Positions 42,521-51,668 of a stretch of 64,000 nt of DNA are shown piece after piece. Numbering within the stretch: the stretch's first letter is position 1; every line of letters begins with the position of its first letter. Below the pieces are notes generated by a model. The model did no database searches. It saw only the letters and a list, made by a program, of their open reading frames with translations, and was not told where the DNA came from. The position numbers and the translations under genes are program-made. The DNA is from Treponema vincentii F0403 (GTDB lineage Bacteria; Spirochaetota; Spirochaetia; Treponematales; Treponemataceae): contig NZ_KE332512.1 in assembly GCF_000412995.1 (NCBI RefSeq), positions 2,141,959 to 2,205,958 on the forward strand, given 5' to 3'.

Positions 42521-44122
42521 ATGAGTAAAGAGCAAAACAATCAGAAATTAGTACATTGGGCGGATCAAACTGCAGAGAAGATTATACGCGAGCGCGGAGA
42601 TTTGGATTCTTATACGTGCGCTTCGGGGATTACGCCGTCGGGAACCGTTCACATTGGGAACTTCCGCGAAATTATTTCGGTCGATTTAGTTGTACGCGCG
42701 TTGCGCGACCGCGGCAAAAAGGTGCGGTTTATTTATTCGTGGGACGATTACGATGTGTTCCGGAAGGTGCCCGAAAATATGCCCGGAAAAGAAACGCTGC
42801 AAAACTATCTGCGGTATCCCATCACGATGGTGCCCGATACAACCGGACGCGATACCTCTTATGCACGCCATCATGAAGTTGATGTGGAGCAGGTACTGCC
42901 GCTTGTCGGTATTTACCCTGAATTCTTATATCAGGCCGAACGGTACCGCAGCGGTATGTATGCCGAGGGGATGAAAAAAGCGCTGCAAAACCGCGAAAAA
43001 ATAAAGGACTGTTTAAACCGCTACCGCGATGATGAGCACAAAATCCCTGCGGCAGAAGAATATTGGCCTGTAGCGGCTTTTTGCTGCAACTGCAATAAAG
43101 ACACAACTGAAATCGTTTCTTACGACGGCGAATACGGATTGGAATACCGGTGCACAAGCTGCGGGCATCAAGAAAAGGCGGACTTGCGCACCTCGAAGGA
43201 ATTGAAACTCGGATGGAGGGTTGACTGGCCGATGCGCTGGCAGTTTGAAAAAACGGTTTTTGAACCCGCCGGAAAAGATCACCACAGCCAAGGAGGTTCG
43301 TTCGACACGGCGCGGCTTGTCGCAGACGAAATTTATCAGTGGCCTGCCCCCGTCAGCTTCCGCTACGATTTTATCGGTATTAAAGGCTTGCCGGGGAAAA
43401 TGTCGTCGTCAAAAGGAAAGGTTATCAGCCTGTCCGATGTCTTGAATGTGTACCAACCCGAAATTGCGCGGTACCTGTTTGCTGGAACGCGGCCGAACAC
43501 GGAGTTTTCTATCAGCTTCGACTTGGACGTTATTAAAACCTATGAGGACTACGATAAAACCGAGCGCATCGCATGGGGCGTCGATAAGGCTAAAAACGAT
43601 GAGGTATATGCGAAGGAACGCCGCATCTATGAACTCTCGCAGGTTGAAGGGATGCCATCCTGCATATCGTATCAAATTCCGTTCAGACATCTCTGTAATC
43701 TTTTACAAATTAACGCAGGGGATATTGCTGCAGTAATAGAGTTGATGACCGATCTGAAAGAGGAGCAGTACGAGCGGTTTGTTGCCCGGGCCAAATGCGC
43801 GTGGTATTGGATTACCGAATGTGCGCCCGAAGACTTCCGTTTTGCGCTGCGTACCGACGGCGGTAAGGCGGAACTTTCCGCAGCTGAAACCGCTGCGCTC
43901 TGCAAAATCCGCGACGAGCTGCTGCCGAAGATGGACGAGCTTGATGAAAAAGCGTTTTCAACCGCGCTGTATGATACGGCTTACGCCTGCGGGCTTGAGC
44001 CTAAAGCGCTGTTTACCGCCGTCTATCAGGCCTTGATCGGGAAAGACCAAGGACCGCGTCTTGCAGGGTTTATGAAGATAATCGGCAAAGAACGGCTTGC
44101 ACAATTGCTTTCATTCTATTAA
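42521..44122 (+). CDS. lysS: Lysyl-tRNA synthetase, class I
   Basis: ATG 42521 (MSKEQNNQKLVHWADQTAEKI) is preferred because AAGGAC lies just before it; ATG 42503 is also in frame. The 533-aa protein has class I signatures: TPSGTVHIGN (HIGH motif, about 38-47) and KMSSSKG (KMSKS, about 290), with a Cys-rich zinc knot (CCNCNK ... YRCTSCGHQ). It is the archaeal-type LysRS that spirochaetes have instead of the usual class II enzyme, a known ancient transfer. It charges tRNA-Lys. A terminator follows at 44259. Confidence 0.93.
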   Translation: MSKEQNNQKLVHWADQTAEKIIRERGDLDSYTCASGITPSGTVHIGNFREIISVDLVVRALRDRGKKVRFIYSWDDYDVFRKVPENMPGKETLQNYLRYPITMVPDTTGRDTSYARHHEVDVEQVLPLVGIYPEFLYQAERYRSGMYAEGMKKALQNREKIKDCLNRYRDDEHKIPAAEEYWPVAAFCCNCNKDTTEIVSYDGEYGLEYRCTSCGHQEKADLRTSKELKLGWRVDWPMRWQFEKTVFEPAGKDHHSQGGSFDTARLVADEIYQWPAPVSFRYDFIGIKGLPGKMSSSKGKVISLSDVLNVYQPEIARYLFAGTRPNTEFSISFDLDVIKTYEDYDKTERIAWGVDKAKNDEVYAKERRIYELSQVEGMPSCISYQIPFRHLCNLLQINAGDIAAVIELMTDLKEEQYERFVARAKCAWYWITECAPEDFRFALRTDGGKAELSAAETAALCKIRDELLPKMDELDEKAFSTALYDTAYACGLEPKALFTAVYQALIGKDQGPRLAGFMKIIGKERLAQLLSFY

Positions 44123-44258
44123 AATACTCCGCAAATGACAAAACAGGGCTGTAATATGGTTTTGAATGTATATTCTATTATAAAAGGTGCACAAACGGTA
44201 TCCCGATCTTGCTGTTTTCCCCTTTGCAGCCGGTTATTATTTTATTACTGAATTTTTT

Positions 44259-44290
44259 AAACGCTCTTTTTTAAGGGCGTTTTTTTTTGT
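44259..44290 (+). terminator. lysS terminator
   Basis: AACGCTCTT pairs with AAGGGCGTT (one G-T pair) over TTTT and is followed by eight T. The rest of 44123-44352 holds no gene. Confidence 0.8.
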
Positions 44291-44352
44291 GAACGCAGCC
44301 GGCTTAAAAGGCCGACCTCGTTTACGCATTTAATGTAATAGAGGAGTTTTAT

Positions 44353-45420
44353 ATGAAACAGGTTATTATGGAAGCGGAATCACTGCAAGGGTATTTAACA
44401 TCGAAGGATGCTGCTCACCTGCAAAAATTGGATGAACTGTATAATAAGGCGATGCAGCAATTCACGAGGCTCGATGCTGCCGCAGATAATAAAGAAAAAG
44501 AAGCTGCGGAAAAAGAAATTATCGACTTATACGATAAAATGGGAAAAAAACTACAGGAAATCTGCAAAGAAGTTCCTCAGCTCAGGGTGTATTCATTTAT
44601 TACCGATTTTGCCAGCCATGCGGAAGCCTCCCGTGTTATGGCAAAATTGCGCAGCAGCGAAACCGGCCATAACGAATTCATCTATTATACCCAGCGTGCG
44701 TTTGAAATGCTGTTCAAACTTGCCTATAGCGGAAGCCACGAGGACAGTAAAAACTACCTTATTTCCAAAACGCCGGTTACCGTTCCGGTACAGAATTATG
44801 CCGTACACAAGATCAGCGACATCGATCACAAAATCGAAAATACCGTTATGTGCGTTATGCTGCGCGGCGCACTGCTTCCGTCGATGATTATCTCTAAAGA
44901 AATTGAAGAATATTCTTCACACGGCTATGTAACTCCGTTCGCGCTGTTTAAAATTAAACGGGACGATACAAAGAATATCGACGATATGCAGTATGTTCTC
45001 AATTTGGATATGTCGTATTTCAATCTGGAAGATTTGGACGGAAAAGACCTTATCTTTGCCGACCCTATGAATGCGACCGGCGGCAGTCTGATTACCGTTG
45101 TTAAATATCTTGAACGGCAGGGAATAAAACCTAAGTCGATCAACTGTTTCCATGTTATCTCATCACTCAGAGGTGCGCTATGCGCTGCCCGTGCCTTAAA
45201 GAACTGTACGGTATATACGCTGTGGATGGACCCCGCATTAAATTCCGCCGCCTATATTCTTCCGGGACTTGGGGATGCCGGCGATAGAATTAACGGTGTC
45301 GATGAAGCCGAGCACCCCCGCAATATGATTCAGCTGATTGCGGATTACGGGGCAACCATCGCGGGCCTTTACCGCCATCAGTTGAGAGCGATAGAGAATG
45401 TGGTGCTTCAAAATAAATAA
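44353..45420 (+). CDS. upp: Uracil phosphoribosyltransferase, extended form
   Basis: The C-terminal 220 residues match UPRTase: [17 protein letters not shown], the PRPP loop [19 protein letters not shown] (family D-P-M-L-A-T-G-G-S) and the uracil-site [11 protein letters not shown]. The enzyme salvages uracil to UMP. At 355 aa it has about 130 extra N-terminal residues, helical and charged ([24 protein letters not shown]), unlike the usual 210-aa enzyme. GAGGAG precedes the ATG. The TPR gene overlaps its end by 23 nt. Confidence 0.85.
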   Translation: MKQVIMEAESLQGYLTSKDAAHLQKLDELYNKAMQQFTRLDAAADNKEKEAAEKEIIDLYDKMGKKLQEICKEVPQLRVYSFITDFASHAEASRVMAKLRSSETGHNEFIYYTQRAFEMLFKLAYSGSHEDSKNYLISKTPVTVPVQNYAVHKISDIDHKIENTVMCVMLRGALLPSMIISKEIEEYSSHGYVTPFALFKIKRDDTKNIDDMQYVLNLDMSYFNLEDLDGKDLIFADPMNATGGSLITVVKYLERQGIKPKSINCFHVISSLRGALCAARALKNCTVYTLWMDPALNSAAYILPGLGDAGDRINGVDEAEHPRNMIQLIADYGATIAGLYRHQLRAIENVVLQNK

Positions 45421-46141
45421 CCGTGTATCGTGTAAGAGCTTAACGATACTGATAGTTTGTTTTACGGCCGCCGCCGGTTTGTTTGCAAAAGGCAATATCG
45501 ATTCGGAAACGGCAAAGACTTATTTTGAGATTGCTGAAGCATATACCGAAGTATCCAAGTACGATAAAGCTGAGGAATTTTACCTAAAGGCGGCAAAGGA
45601 TCCTGCGCATAAAAATGCTGCGGAATATAATTTGGCGCGGGTATACGGGCTGCAGGGCGAGTGGACAAAAGCAAAACCCATCCTTGAGCGGCAGTATAAA
45701 GAAGCGCCGGGAAATATCCTGATATTAAAAGCTTACTCCTACAGCCTTGCGGCAACCGGCGACGAAGAGCGCGCCTGCGCAATGTATAAAAAGCTGTACG
45801 ATGAGGATTCCGAAAATCCCGAATCGGCACTGAATTATGCCCGGATATTGATTCTTTCCAAACGGTATGACGAAGCAACGGCTCTTATTGAAGAACTGAA
45901 AACCCGTTTTACCGAGAGCACGGAAACAAGAGTCTTAGCCGAGCTTGGAGAAAAGATTAAAAAGGCGCAAGAAGAACCGGACAAGCAGGGAAAAGAAGCG
46001 CAGGAAGAACCGGAAGATCAGGGAAAAGAAACTCAAGATAAGGACGGTAAAATGCAGGAGCAGAACAATAACGTGGAGGAGGAAACGGCAGACGGCGCCG
46101 AATCCGCAGCGGTAAAGGAAAAAGATGGAACGAAAAAATAA
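45398..46141 (+). CDS. Secreted TPR-repeat protein
   Basis: This 247-aa protein has a hydrophobic signal segment ([19 protein letters not shown], about 14-32) and then three to four TPR repeats ([44 protein letters not shown]; and so on). The tail repeats an acidic motif ([11 protein letters not shown] / [11 protein letters not shown]). It probably works in the periplasm as a scaffold. It overlaps upp upstream and the transporter gene downstream by 17 nt, so the three are translationally linked, but a shared pathway is not evident. Confidence 0.75.
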   Translation: MWCFKINNRVSCKSLTILIVCFTAAAGLFAKGNIDSETAKTYFEIAEAYTEVSKYDKAEEFYLKAAKDPAHKNAAEYNLARVYGLQGEWTKAKPILERQYKEAPGNILILKAYSYSLAATGDEERACAMYKKLYDEDSENPESALNYARILILSKRYDEATALIEELKTRFTESTETRVLAELGEKIKKAQEEPDKQGKEAQEEPEDQGKETQDKDGKMQEQNNNVEEETADGAESAAVKEKDGTKK

Positions 46142-47474
46142 TCGATTTGTCAGCAACATAGGTTTTATTCTTGCCTGCGTCGGTTCGGCTGTCGGTATGG
46201 CAAACGTATGGGGCTTCCCCTACAAGCTTGGGAGCAACGGCGGCGGCGCCTTTTTGCTTATTTATATCCTCTTTGTGATTCTCTTCGGATATGTGGGGCT
46301 CTCTGCGGAATACGCAATCGGCCGCCGCAGCGGTACGGGAACACTCGGTTCTTACGCCTATGCGTGGAAGCACGGCAGCAAAGACCGCGAGGGGATCGGC
46401 AAAATCATCGGATGGCTGCCCTTGGCCGGTTCAATCACGATTGCCGTTGGGTACGCCGTTATTATTGCTTATGTACTCAAGGCTTTTACTCAGTCCATAT
46501 TCGGCAGCATCATGACGGTTAATCCCGGACAGTGGTTTGAGTCTTTTGCATTTAAGCAGTTCAGCGTTGTGCCCTATCATGCGGTTGTCGTTGTTGCGAC
46601 TTTGCTGACAATTATGTTCGGTGCGCATACGATAGAAAAATCAAATAAAGTAATGATGCCGCTTTTCTTCATACTGTTTGCGGCGTTGGCGGTTCGTATT
46701 GCATTTTTGCCGGGGGCTTTTGAAGGATACAAGTTTTTATTTATCGCCGATTGGAGCTATTTAAAAAATCCGTCCGTGTGGATAACCGCTATGGGGCAGG
46801 CATTCTTTTCGTTATCCATTACAGGTTCGGGAATGATTGTGTACGGCGCCTATTTGAGCAAAGATCATGACTGCGTAGCCGGCGCCAAAAATACCGCGCT
46901 GTTCGATACCATTGCAGCGGTTGTCGCCGCCCTCGTGATGATACCCGCATGTTTTGCCTATCGGATGGATCCCGCCGGCGGCCCCGGTTTGCTGTTCGTT
47001 GTTCTTCCGTCAATTCTTCAACAGATGCCCGGCGGCAGAATATTCGGAATCATCCTGTATCTTGTCGTGGTGTTCGGAGGAATTTCGTCCTTGCAAAATA
47101 TGCTTGAAGTTGTCGCCGAATCGCTTATGCACACGTTTAAGAGTTTAAAACGCACCGCAGTGATTGCCGTGCTCGGCGTGATTACCTTCGGTATCGGCGT
47201 TTTCATGGAACCCATTGCGGACACAAAGGGAGCAATTCTCGGCGGCTGGGGCGCATGGATGGATTTGGTCTCCACGTACATTATTCCGATCGGTGCGGTG
47301 CTCGGCGCCGTTTCGTGGTTCTGGGTGATGAAAAAAGAAGAGCTGTTGGACGAAATTAACACCGGCGCAAAAAAACGCTATGCCAACGGCTGGTATTATC
47401 TCGGCAAATACGTATACACGCTCTTCGCCCTATTTTTGTGCATTGTCGCATTGGTACGCGGCGAAGGATTTTAG
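46125..47474 (+). CDS. Sodium-dependent transporter, NSS (SNF) family
   Basis: This 449-aa protein has about 11 membrane segments and the NSS signature in helix 1, GSAVGMANVWGFPYKLGSNGGGAF, forming the Na+ and substrate site. Bacterial relatives such as LeuT, TnaT and MhsT move amino acids. It begins [20 protein letters not shown], typical for the family. Substrate cannot be read. The gene ends near a palindromic repeat shared with trpS on the opposite strand. Confidence 0.88.
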   Translation: MERKNNRFVSNIGFILACVGSAVGMANVWGFPYKLGSNGGGAFLLIYILFVILFGYVGLSAEYAIGRRSGTGTLGSYAYAWKHGSKDREGIGKIIGWLPLAGSITIAVGYAVIIAYVLKAFTQSIFGSIMTVNPGQWFESFAFKQFSVVPYHAVVVVATLLTIMFGAHTIEKSNKVMMPLFFILFAALAVRIAFLPGAFEGYKFLFIADWSYLKNPSVWITAMGQAFFSLSITGSGMIVYGAYLSKDHDCVAGAKNTALFDTIAAVVAALVMIPACFAYRMDPAGGPGLLFVVLPSILQQMPGGRIFGIILYLVVVFGGISSLQNMLEVVAESLMHTFKSLKRTAVIAVLGVITFGIGVFMEPIADTKGAILGGWGAWMDLVSTYIIPIGAVLGAVSWFWVMKKEELLDEINTGAKKRYANGWYYLGKYVYTLFALFLCIVALVRGEGF

Positions 47475-47498
47475 GACTAAGACTTCGGCAATTCATTC

Positions 47499-47554
47499 TA
47501 ATTCATAATTCTTAATTAAGAATTATGAATTATGAATTATGAATTATGAATTTC
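47499..47554. repeat. AT-rich palindrome plus ATGAATT tandem repeats
   Basis: A perfect 34-bp palindrome (47499-47532) has the same core as 29711-29742, followed by tandem 7-bp ATGAATT units to about 47554. The tandem part codes the last residues (EIHNS) and stop of TrpS on the minus strand. It lies between convergent genes. Confidence 0.75.
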
Positions 47555-48598
47555 CGCTTTTTTCCGTACTTCTTCCGCTTTGCGGGAAATTTTATTCCAG
47601 ACACCGGAAACGCCCATTGCCTTTTTTACTATTTTAAGCGTTTGTGCAGCTTCCGCCCGCATCTTCATCGTGCCGTTATAGATAATTTCATCGACAAAGC
47701 CACGTTTGGATGCATACATCGCCCGCCGTTCTCTAATAGGTTCAAGGAAGGTATTGATAGCGGTTGCAAGTTTATCTTTTACTTCGACATCGCCGACTTT
47801 ACCTTTCCGATAGCGTTCTTTTAAGTCTTCGACTTCCGCCTTATTAGGATTAAAGGCATCATGGTAAATAAATACGGGATTCCCTTCCACCGTCCCCGGA
47901 ATATCGGCGCTGGTTCTATTGGGATCGGTGTACATGCTGCGTACCTTTTTTATCACCGTTTTTTCGTCATCGCAGAGGAATATCGCATTGTTAAGGCTCT
48001 TCGACATTTTAGCTTGCCCGTCCGTACCGACAAGCGAGCCGTAATCGCTTACCATCACCTCAGGCAGCGAGAATACTTCGCCGTACATATAGTTAAAACG
48101 CTTGGCAATCTCCCGCGTCAGTTCAACATGACTTTCGTTATCTTTGCCGACCGGCACCAGATTGGCGCGGGGCAGTAAAATATCGGCAGCCTGTAGCACC
48201 GGATACCCCAATAGTCCAAGCGGCAATTCGGACAAGTGCGCCGCTTTCGCCATATCTTTTATCGAAGGAATACGCTGCAGCCGAGGAACGGTAACAAGAT
48301 CGGAAAAAAATAGGTTAAGTTCACAAACTTCCGGCACTGCCGATTGCAGATAAATAACCGATTTTTCGGGATCGATTCCACAGGCCAAATAGTCCAGCGC
48401 CATTTGCCGTACATTATCGGCAAGTTCATCGATGTATTGTTTGTCGGGCTTTGTAGTCAGCGTATGTAAGTCCGCAATAATAAAAAAGCATTCAAATTCT
48501 TCTTGAAGCCGTACCCGATTCTTAATCGAACCGACATAATGCCCCAGATGAAGGTTTCCCGTAGGACGATCACCCGTTAAAATTCGTTTTCTTTCCAT
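47537..48598 (-). CDS. trpS: Tryptophanyl-tRNA synthetase
   Basis: ATG 48598 ([24 protein letters not shown]) is chosen because TrpRS proteins begin this way and a promoter places the mRNA start next to it; an ATG at 48616 is also in frame. The 353-aa enzyme has the HIGH-type HLGH (about 16-19) and KMSKS in [13 protein letters not shown] (about 195). It charges tRNA-Trp. The final residues are encoded by an inserted AT-rich repeat, so the original stop was probably replaced. Confidence 0.93.
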   Translation of the reverse strand: MERKRILTGDRPTGNLHLGHYVGSIKNRVRLQEEFECFFIIADLHTLTTKPDKQYIDELADNVRQMALDYLACGIDPEKSVIYLQSAVPEVCELNLFFSDLVTVPRLQRIPSIKDMAKAAHLSELPLGLLGYPVLQAADILLPRANLVPVGKDNESHVELTREIAKRFNYMYGEVFSLPEVMVSDYGSLVGTDGQAKMSKSLNNAIFLCDDEKTVIKKVRSMYTDPNRTSADIPGTVEGNPVFIYHDAFNPNKAEVEDLKERYRKGKVGDVEVKDKLATAINTFLEPIRERRAMYASKRGFVDEIIYNGTMKMRAEAAQTLKIVKKAMGVSGVWNKISRKAEEVRKKAEIHNS

Positions 48599-48606
48599 AA
48601 TAATCG

Positions 48607-48636
48607 ATAGTATCATGTTTACATTTACCGATGCAA
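48607..48636 (-). promoter_or_regulatory. trpS promoter (leaderless type)
   Basis: TTGCAT (48631-48636), 18 nt, TACTAT (48607-48612), then 8 nt to ATG 48598, with no ribosome site. Less certain than the others because the -10 is poor. Confidence 0.45.
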
Positions 48637-48658
48637 GGGATTCAAAAGTTATTTATAC

Positions 48659-48687
48659 TTGTAAAAAGCGTCAAACTGATATATAGT
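48659..48687 (+). promoter_or_regulatory. Promoter of the 48695 gene (leaderless type)
   Basis: TTGTAA (48659-48664), 17 nt, TATAGT (48682-48687), then 7 nt to ATG 48695. This supports the 48695 start over the GTG at 48686, which would lie in the -10 region. Confidence 0.6.
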
Positions 48688-48694
48688 GGACGCC

Positions 48695-49189
48695 ATGTTA
48701 GTTGATGATAGAATAATTGCTGAAATAGTTGTAAGAATTGGCAGACACTATAACGAAAATATTGCTACTCGCTTCTTACGCCCCTTATTTGCACAAATTC
48801 TTTCCAATATTGATTTATCGCGGCATATTGTTGATTTAACAGAGCATTCAGAAGACTTTGTCTTACAAGGATTTCATCTGGACGACCTTTATTATGACAT
48901 CATCGCACTTGCCCGCTTTATTTATTTAGTCAGGAGAGATGTTCTCCCCAATATTAATTCGCTTACCGAAGCAAATACCAAGATGGCAACTGCCGATAAG
49001 GTATACCGCAATATGGCATTCAGTAATTTAGGGCCGAACCTTGAGGTATTGTCTTCCATGGTGCTTGAACTCTATCATGCGACGCTTCAATATGATAAAA
49101 AGACGGCAGCAGGTGGCAAAACCGTTTCAAGCCGAATCGCAGACTTATCTGATATAGAGCGCTTGTTGGCCAATACCGCCGACGCTTAA
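48695..49189 (+). CDS. Conserved-looking helical protein of unknown function
   Basis: The 164-aa product (MLVDDRIIAEIVVRIGRHYNENI) is all-helical and soluble. It includes AARFIYLVRRDVLP-like and DLSDIERLLANTADA segments but no recognised domain, signal or metal site. It is 10 nt upstream of the purine nucleoside phosphorylase gene and probably in the same mRNA. No function is proposed. Confidence 0.65.
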   Translation: MLVDDRIIAEIVVRIGRHYNENIATRFLRPLFAQILSNIDLSRHIVDLTEHSEDFVLQGFHLDDLYYDIIALARFIYLVRRDVLPNINSLTEANTKMATADKVYRNMAFSNLGPNLEVLSSMVLELYHATLQYDKKTAAGGKTVSSRIADLSDIERLLANTADA

Positions 49190-49199
49190 AGGAAACCGT

Positions 49200-50027
49200 A
49201 TGAATGCTGAAGAAAAATTGATAAATTGTTTTAAAAATCTTAAAGAACATATCCCGTACACTCCCAAAATTGCATTGGTGCTCGGCTCCGGGCTTGGCGA
49301 TCTTGCGGAAGAGTTAACGGTTGACGCTGTAATTCCTTACGCTTCTATCCGCAATTTTCCGCTTTCAACGGCTCCGGGGCACCGCGGGGCATTTGTCTTT
49401 GCAAAGATAGAAGGAATACCCGCCGTTATTATGCAGGGTAGAATCCACTATTATGAAGGCTACCCGATGACCGATGTGGTACTTCCCATCAGGGTTATGA
49501 AGCTGATGGGTGCGGAAATTCTCTTCTTAACCAATGCTGCCGGCGGAGTGAATAAAACTTTCAGCGCAGGTAATTTTATGCTGATTACCGACCATATTAC
49601 TTGCCTTGTTCCTTCCCCGCTCATCGGGAAAAACTTTGAAACCCTTGGGGTGCGGTTTCCCGATATGACTCAAGTTTACGATCAAAATCTCCGGATGCAC
49701 ATCAAGGCGGCGGCGGAATCGCTTCATATTCCGCTTAAAGAGGGTGTGTACTGCCAATTCACCGGGCCGGCTTATGAAACGCCGCAGGAGGTACGTCTTG
49801 CGGGGATACTCGGCGCCGACGCTGTTGGGATGAGTACCGCTGTGGAAGCGGTCGCTGCCCGTCATGCCGGTATGCGCGTCTGCGGCATCTCATTTATTTC
49901 TAATCTTGCGGCAGGCATCAGTAGCACGTTATTAAGCGAAGAAGAAGTACTGGATGCCGGTAAGAAAGCGGCGCCTCTGTTTAAACAACTGGTATTAAAC
50001 AGCATCGGTCGTATGGGAACAGTATAA
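49200..50027 (+). CDS. Purine nucleoside phosphorylase (trimeric, PNP I)
   Basis: This 275-aa enzyme splits inosine or guanosine with phosphate for purine salvage. The family motifs are visible: LVLGSGLGDL, GRIHYYEGYPM, LTNAAGGVN, ITDHI, GPAYETPQEVRLAG, and VGMSTAVEAVAARHAG near the C-terminus. GGAAACC precedes the ATG. The following pseudouridine synthase frame begins at its very end without a clear start codon. Confidence 0.9.
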   Translation: MNAEEKLINCFKNLKEHIPYTPKIALVLGSGLGDLAEELTVDAVIPYASIRNFPLSTAPGHRGAFVFAKIEGIPAVIMQGRIHYYEGYPMTDVVLPIRVMKLMGAEILFLTNAAGGVNKTFSAGNFMLITDHITCLVPSPLIGKNFETLGVRFPDMTQVYDQNLRMHIKAAAESLHIPLKEGVYCQFTGPAYETPQEVRLAGILGADAVGMSTAVEAVAARHAGMRVCGISFISNLAAGISSTLLSEEEVLDAGKKAAPLFKQLVLNSIGRMGTV

Positions 50028-50028
50028 A

Positions 50029-51090
50029 ACGGAATTTATTCTTGCGGAAAATGATGCCGGCAGACGGCTTGACCGCGTAATTAGAAAATTCCTTGCGGAT
50101 GTTCCGCTGTCAACGCTCTATGCGGCTATCCGCAAGGGATTAATACGCATCAACGGAAAACGGACAGCGCTTAACTACCGGACAACCCAAGGCGACACGC
50201 TATCGATTGCCCCATCACTGCTCTCCGCCGGCAATCCGCCGCTGCCGTCATCGGAGCAAAGCAGTAAGCGCAATCCGCATCCGACAATCTCCGGTAAAAA
50301 TAACCCGCAAAACAAAGAAACGCTTGCATCCTACAGGCCGTACCGTAAAGCTGCCGATATTCCGCTCTTATTAAAAGCAGCCGATCTGCTTATCGTGAAT
50401 AAGCCTGCAGGAATCCCCGTACACGGCAGCTCTAGTATCGACACGCTGCTTTCCGCCGCATCGGTACTAACGCTCTCCGCCGAACCGCCTGCCGCCGTAC
50501 CCGATACAGACGGCAGGGTACACCTGCACAGTCTCTCATTTAAACCAGGCCCGCTTCACCGGCTCGATAAGGATACTACCGGCGTACTGTGTTTTTCACG
50601 GACGCTTGCAGGTGCGCAGTGGTTTTCTCAATGTTTGCGGGAAAAAACGGTAGGCAAATACTACTTGGGTGTAGTACGCGGGGCTATGCCGGCGCAACCG
50701 ATTACCGCTCAAGACGAAAACGGTGCAACCATGACGCAGTGTTATTCGGTTGAATACTGCAAAGACATAGACGCATCGCTTATGCTATTTCGGCTTATCA
50801 CCGGTAAAAAGCACCAGATACGGAAGCATACCGAAAGTGTCGGCCATCCGCTGGCGGGAGACCGTAAATATCACGGCGGGAACCCGCTGCCCGGCTGCAA
50901 GCACTACCTGCTCCATGCATGGCGTCTATACTTTCCCGCATTAAGACCGGCGGATATTCCCGCCTCTATCGAAGCGCCGCTTTTCCCGGAAATGGAAACA
51001 TTCCTCAACCGGTATTTTCCCAATTGGAGCAACGCAGCGTCTTCGGCTCTTATAGATCAATGTTATGACAAATCAAATTCGAGCAACTGA
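50029..51090 (+). CDS. RluA-family pseudouridine synthase with S4 domain, start codon unclear
   Basis: The frame is open from 49999. It codes an S4 RNA-binding domain (AGRRLDRVIRKFLADVPLSTLYAAIRKGLIRINGKR, ending about 50160) and then the RluA catalytic core: LLIVNKPAGIPVHG, LHRLDKDTTGVLCF with the catalytic Asp, and TGKKHQIRKHTESVGHPLAGDRKY. No ATG, GTG or TTG lies before or inside the S4 domain. The first GTG (50395) is in the middle of a catalytic-domain strand, so it is not the real start. Candidates are ACG 50029 or ATT 50038, coupled to the PNP stop at 50027. The 3' end overlaps the convergent phosphatase gene by 28 nt. Confidence 0.8.
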   Translation, partial: TEFILAENDAGRRLDRVIRKFLADVPLSTLYAAIRKGLIRINGKRTALNYRTTQGDTLSIAPSLLSAGNPPLPSSEQSSKRNPHPTISGKNNPQNKETLASYRPYRKAADIPLLLKAADLLIVNKPAGIPVHGSSSIDTLLSAASVLTLSAEPPAAVPDTDGRVHLHSLSFKPGPLHRLDKDTTGVLCFSRTLAGAQWFSQCLREKTVGKYYLGVVRGAMPAQPITAQDENGATMTQCYSVEYCKDIDASLMLFRLITGKKHQIRKHTESVGHPLAGDRKYHGGNPLPGCKHYLLHAWRLYFPALRPADIPASIEAPLFPEMETFLNRYFPNWSNAASSALIDQCYDKSNSSN

Positions 51091-51611
51091 CAATTTTTAA
51101 TTTCCAGCCGAAACAGATCTTCCATCGATAACGGATTAAAATAGGTATATGCAGCCGTAGTAAGCACACCGTGGCAGACAAACAGGATATTTCCGTCTCC
51201 CGCGTGCTTTTGTTTTACATCTTCTATAATGCTATATGCACGGTGCGCTACTTGTGCAAAGGACTCCCCTCCGGGAAATTTTAAAAAAGGATTTTTATGA
51301 ATATATAAAAAGTCCGGATTATTCCATGGTTTTCCTTCAAAGTCGCCGAAATCTATCTCGTGCAGCCGGGTATCCGGTACGGCCGTCAGCTGCAGTACCT
51401 GTTCGATATATGCCGCCGTATCTCTCGCCCGTTTAAGCGGAGACACATAGATTGCGGTAATATTGTTTTTTTCTTTTTCTTCCTTCAGCCGATTAGCCAA
51501 GGCCTGCGCTTGCATCCGCCCCTTTTCCGTCAGTGTAGATTCCGAAACGCCGCAAGCCAGTTGTTTTACATTCCAGTCGGTTTCACCATGCCGCACAACA
51601 AAAAGTTTCAT
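51063..51611 (-). CDS. Histidine phosphatase (phosphoglycerate mutase-like)
   Basis: ATG 51611 gives 182 aa starting MKLFVVRHGETDWN, the RHGE motif with catalytic His. GDFEGKPW and HGVLTT (second His) complete the site. The family includes cofactor-dependent phosphoglycerate mutases and broad phosphatases such as CobC/PhoE; the short length favours a phosphatase. A TATACT box lies 7 nt before the ATG with no ribosome site. Confidence 0.85.
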   Translation of the reverse strand: MKLFVVRHGETDWNVKQLACGVSESTLTEKGRMQAQALANRLKEEKEKNNITAIYVSPLKRARDTAAYIEQVLQLTAVPDTRLHEIDFGDFEGKPWNNPDFLYIHKNPFLKFPGGESFAQVAHRAYSIIEDVKQKHAGDGNILFVCHGVLTTAAYTYFNPLSMEDLFRLEIKNCQLLEFDLS

Positions 51612-51618
51612 GCCGGAA

Positions 51619-51647
51619 AGTATATGCAAATAAACTTTGAACTTCAA
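51619..51647 (-). promoter_or_regulatory. Histidine phosphatase promoter (leaderless type)
   Basis: TTGAAG (51642-51647), 17 nt, TATACT (51619-51624), then 7 nt to ATG 51611. Confidence 0.6.
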
Positions 51648-51668
51648 GTAACCCTGCGCCGGCAGCGC

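Noticed and set aside
47520..47554. Tandem ATGAATT units as a possible CRISPR or iteron origin
   Set aside because: There are only about four 7-bp units, no spacers, no cas or rep genes nearby, and they belong to the palindromic repeat family.
49200..51090. A designed phosphorylase-pseudouridine synthase fusion by programmed frameshift
   Set aside because: No classic slippery site or downstream structure was seen at the junction; non-standard initiation or a sequence error is simpler.
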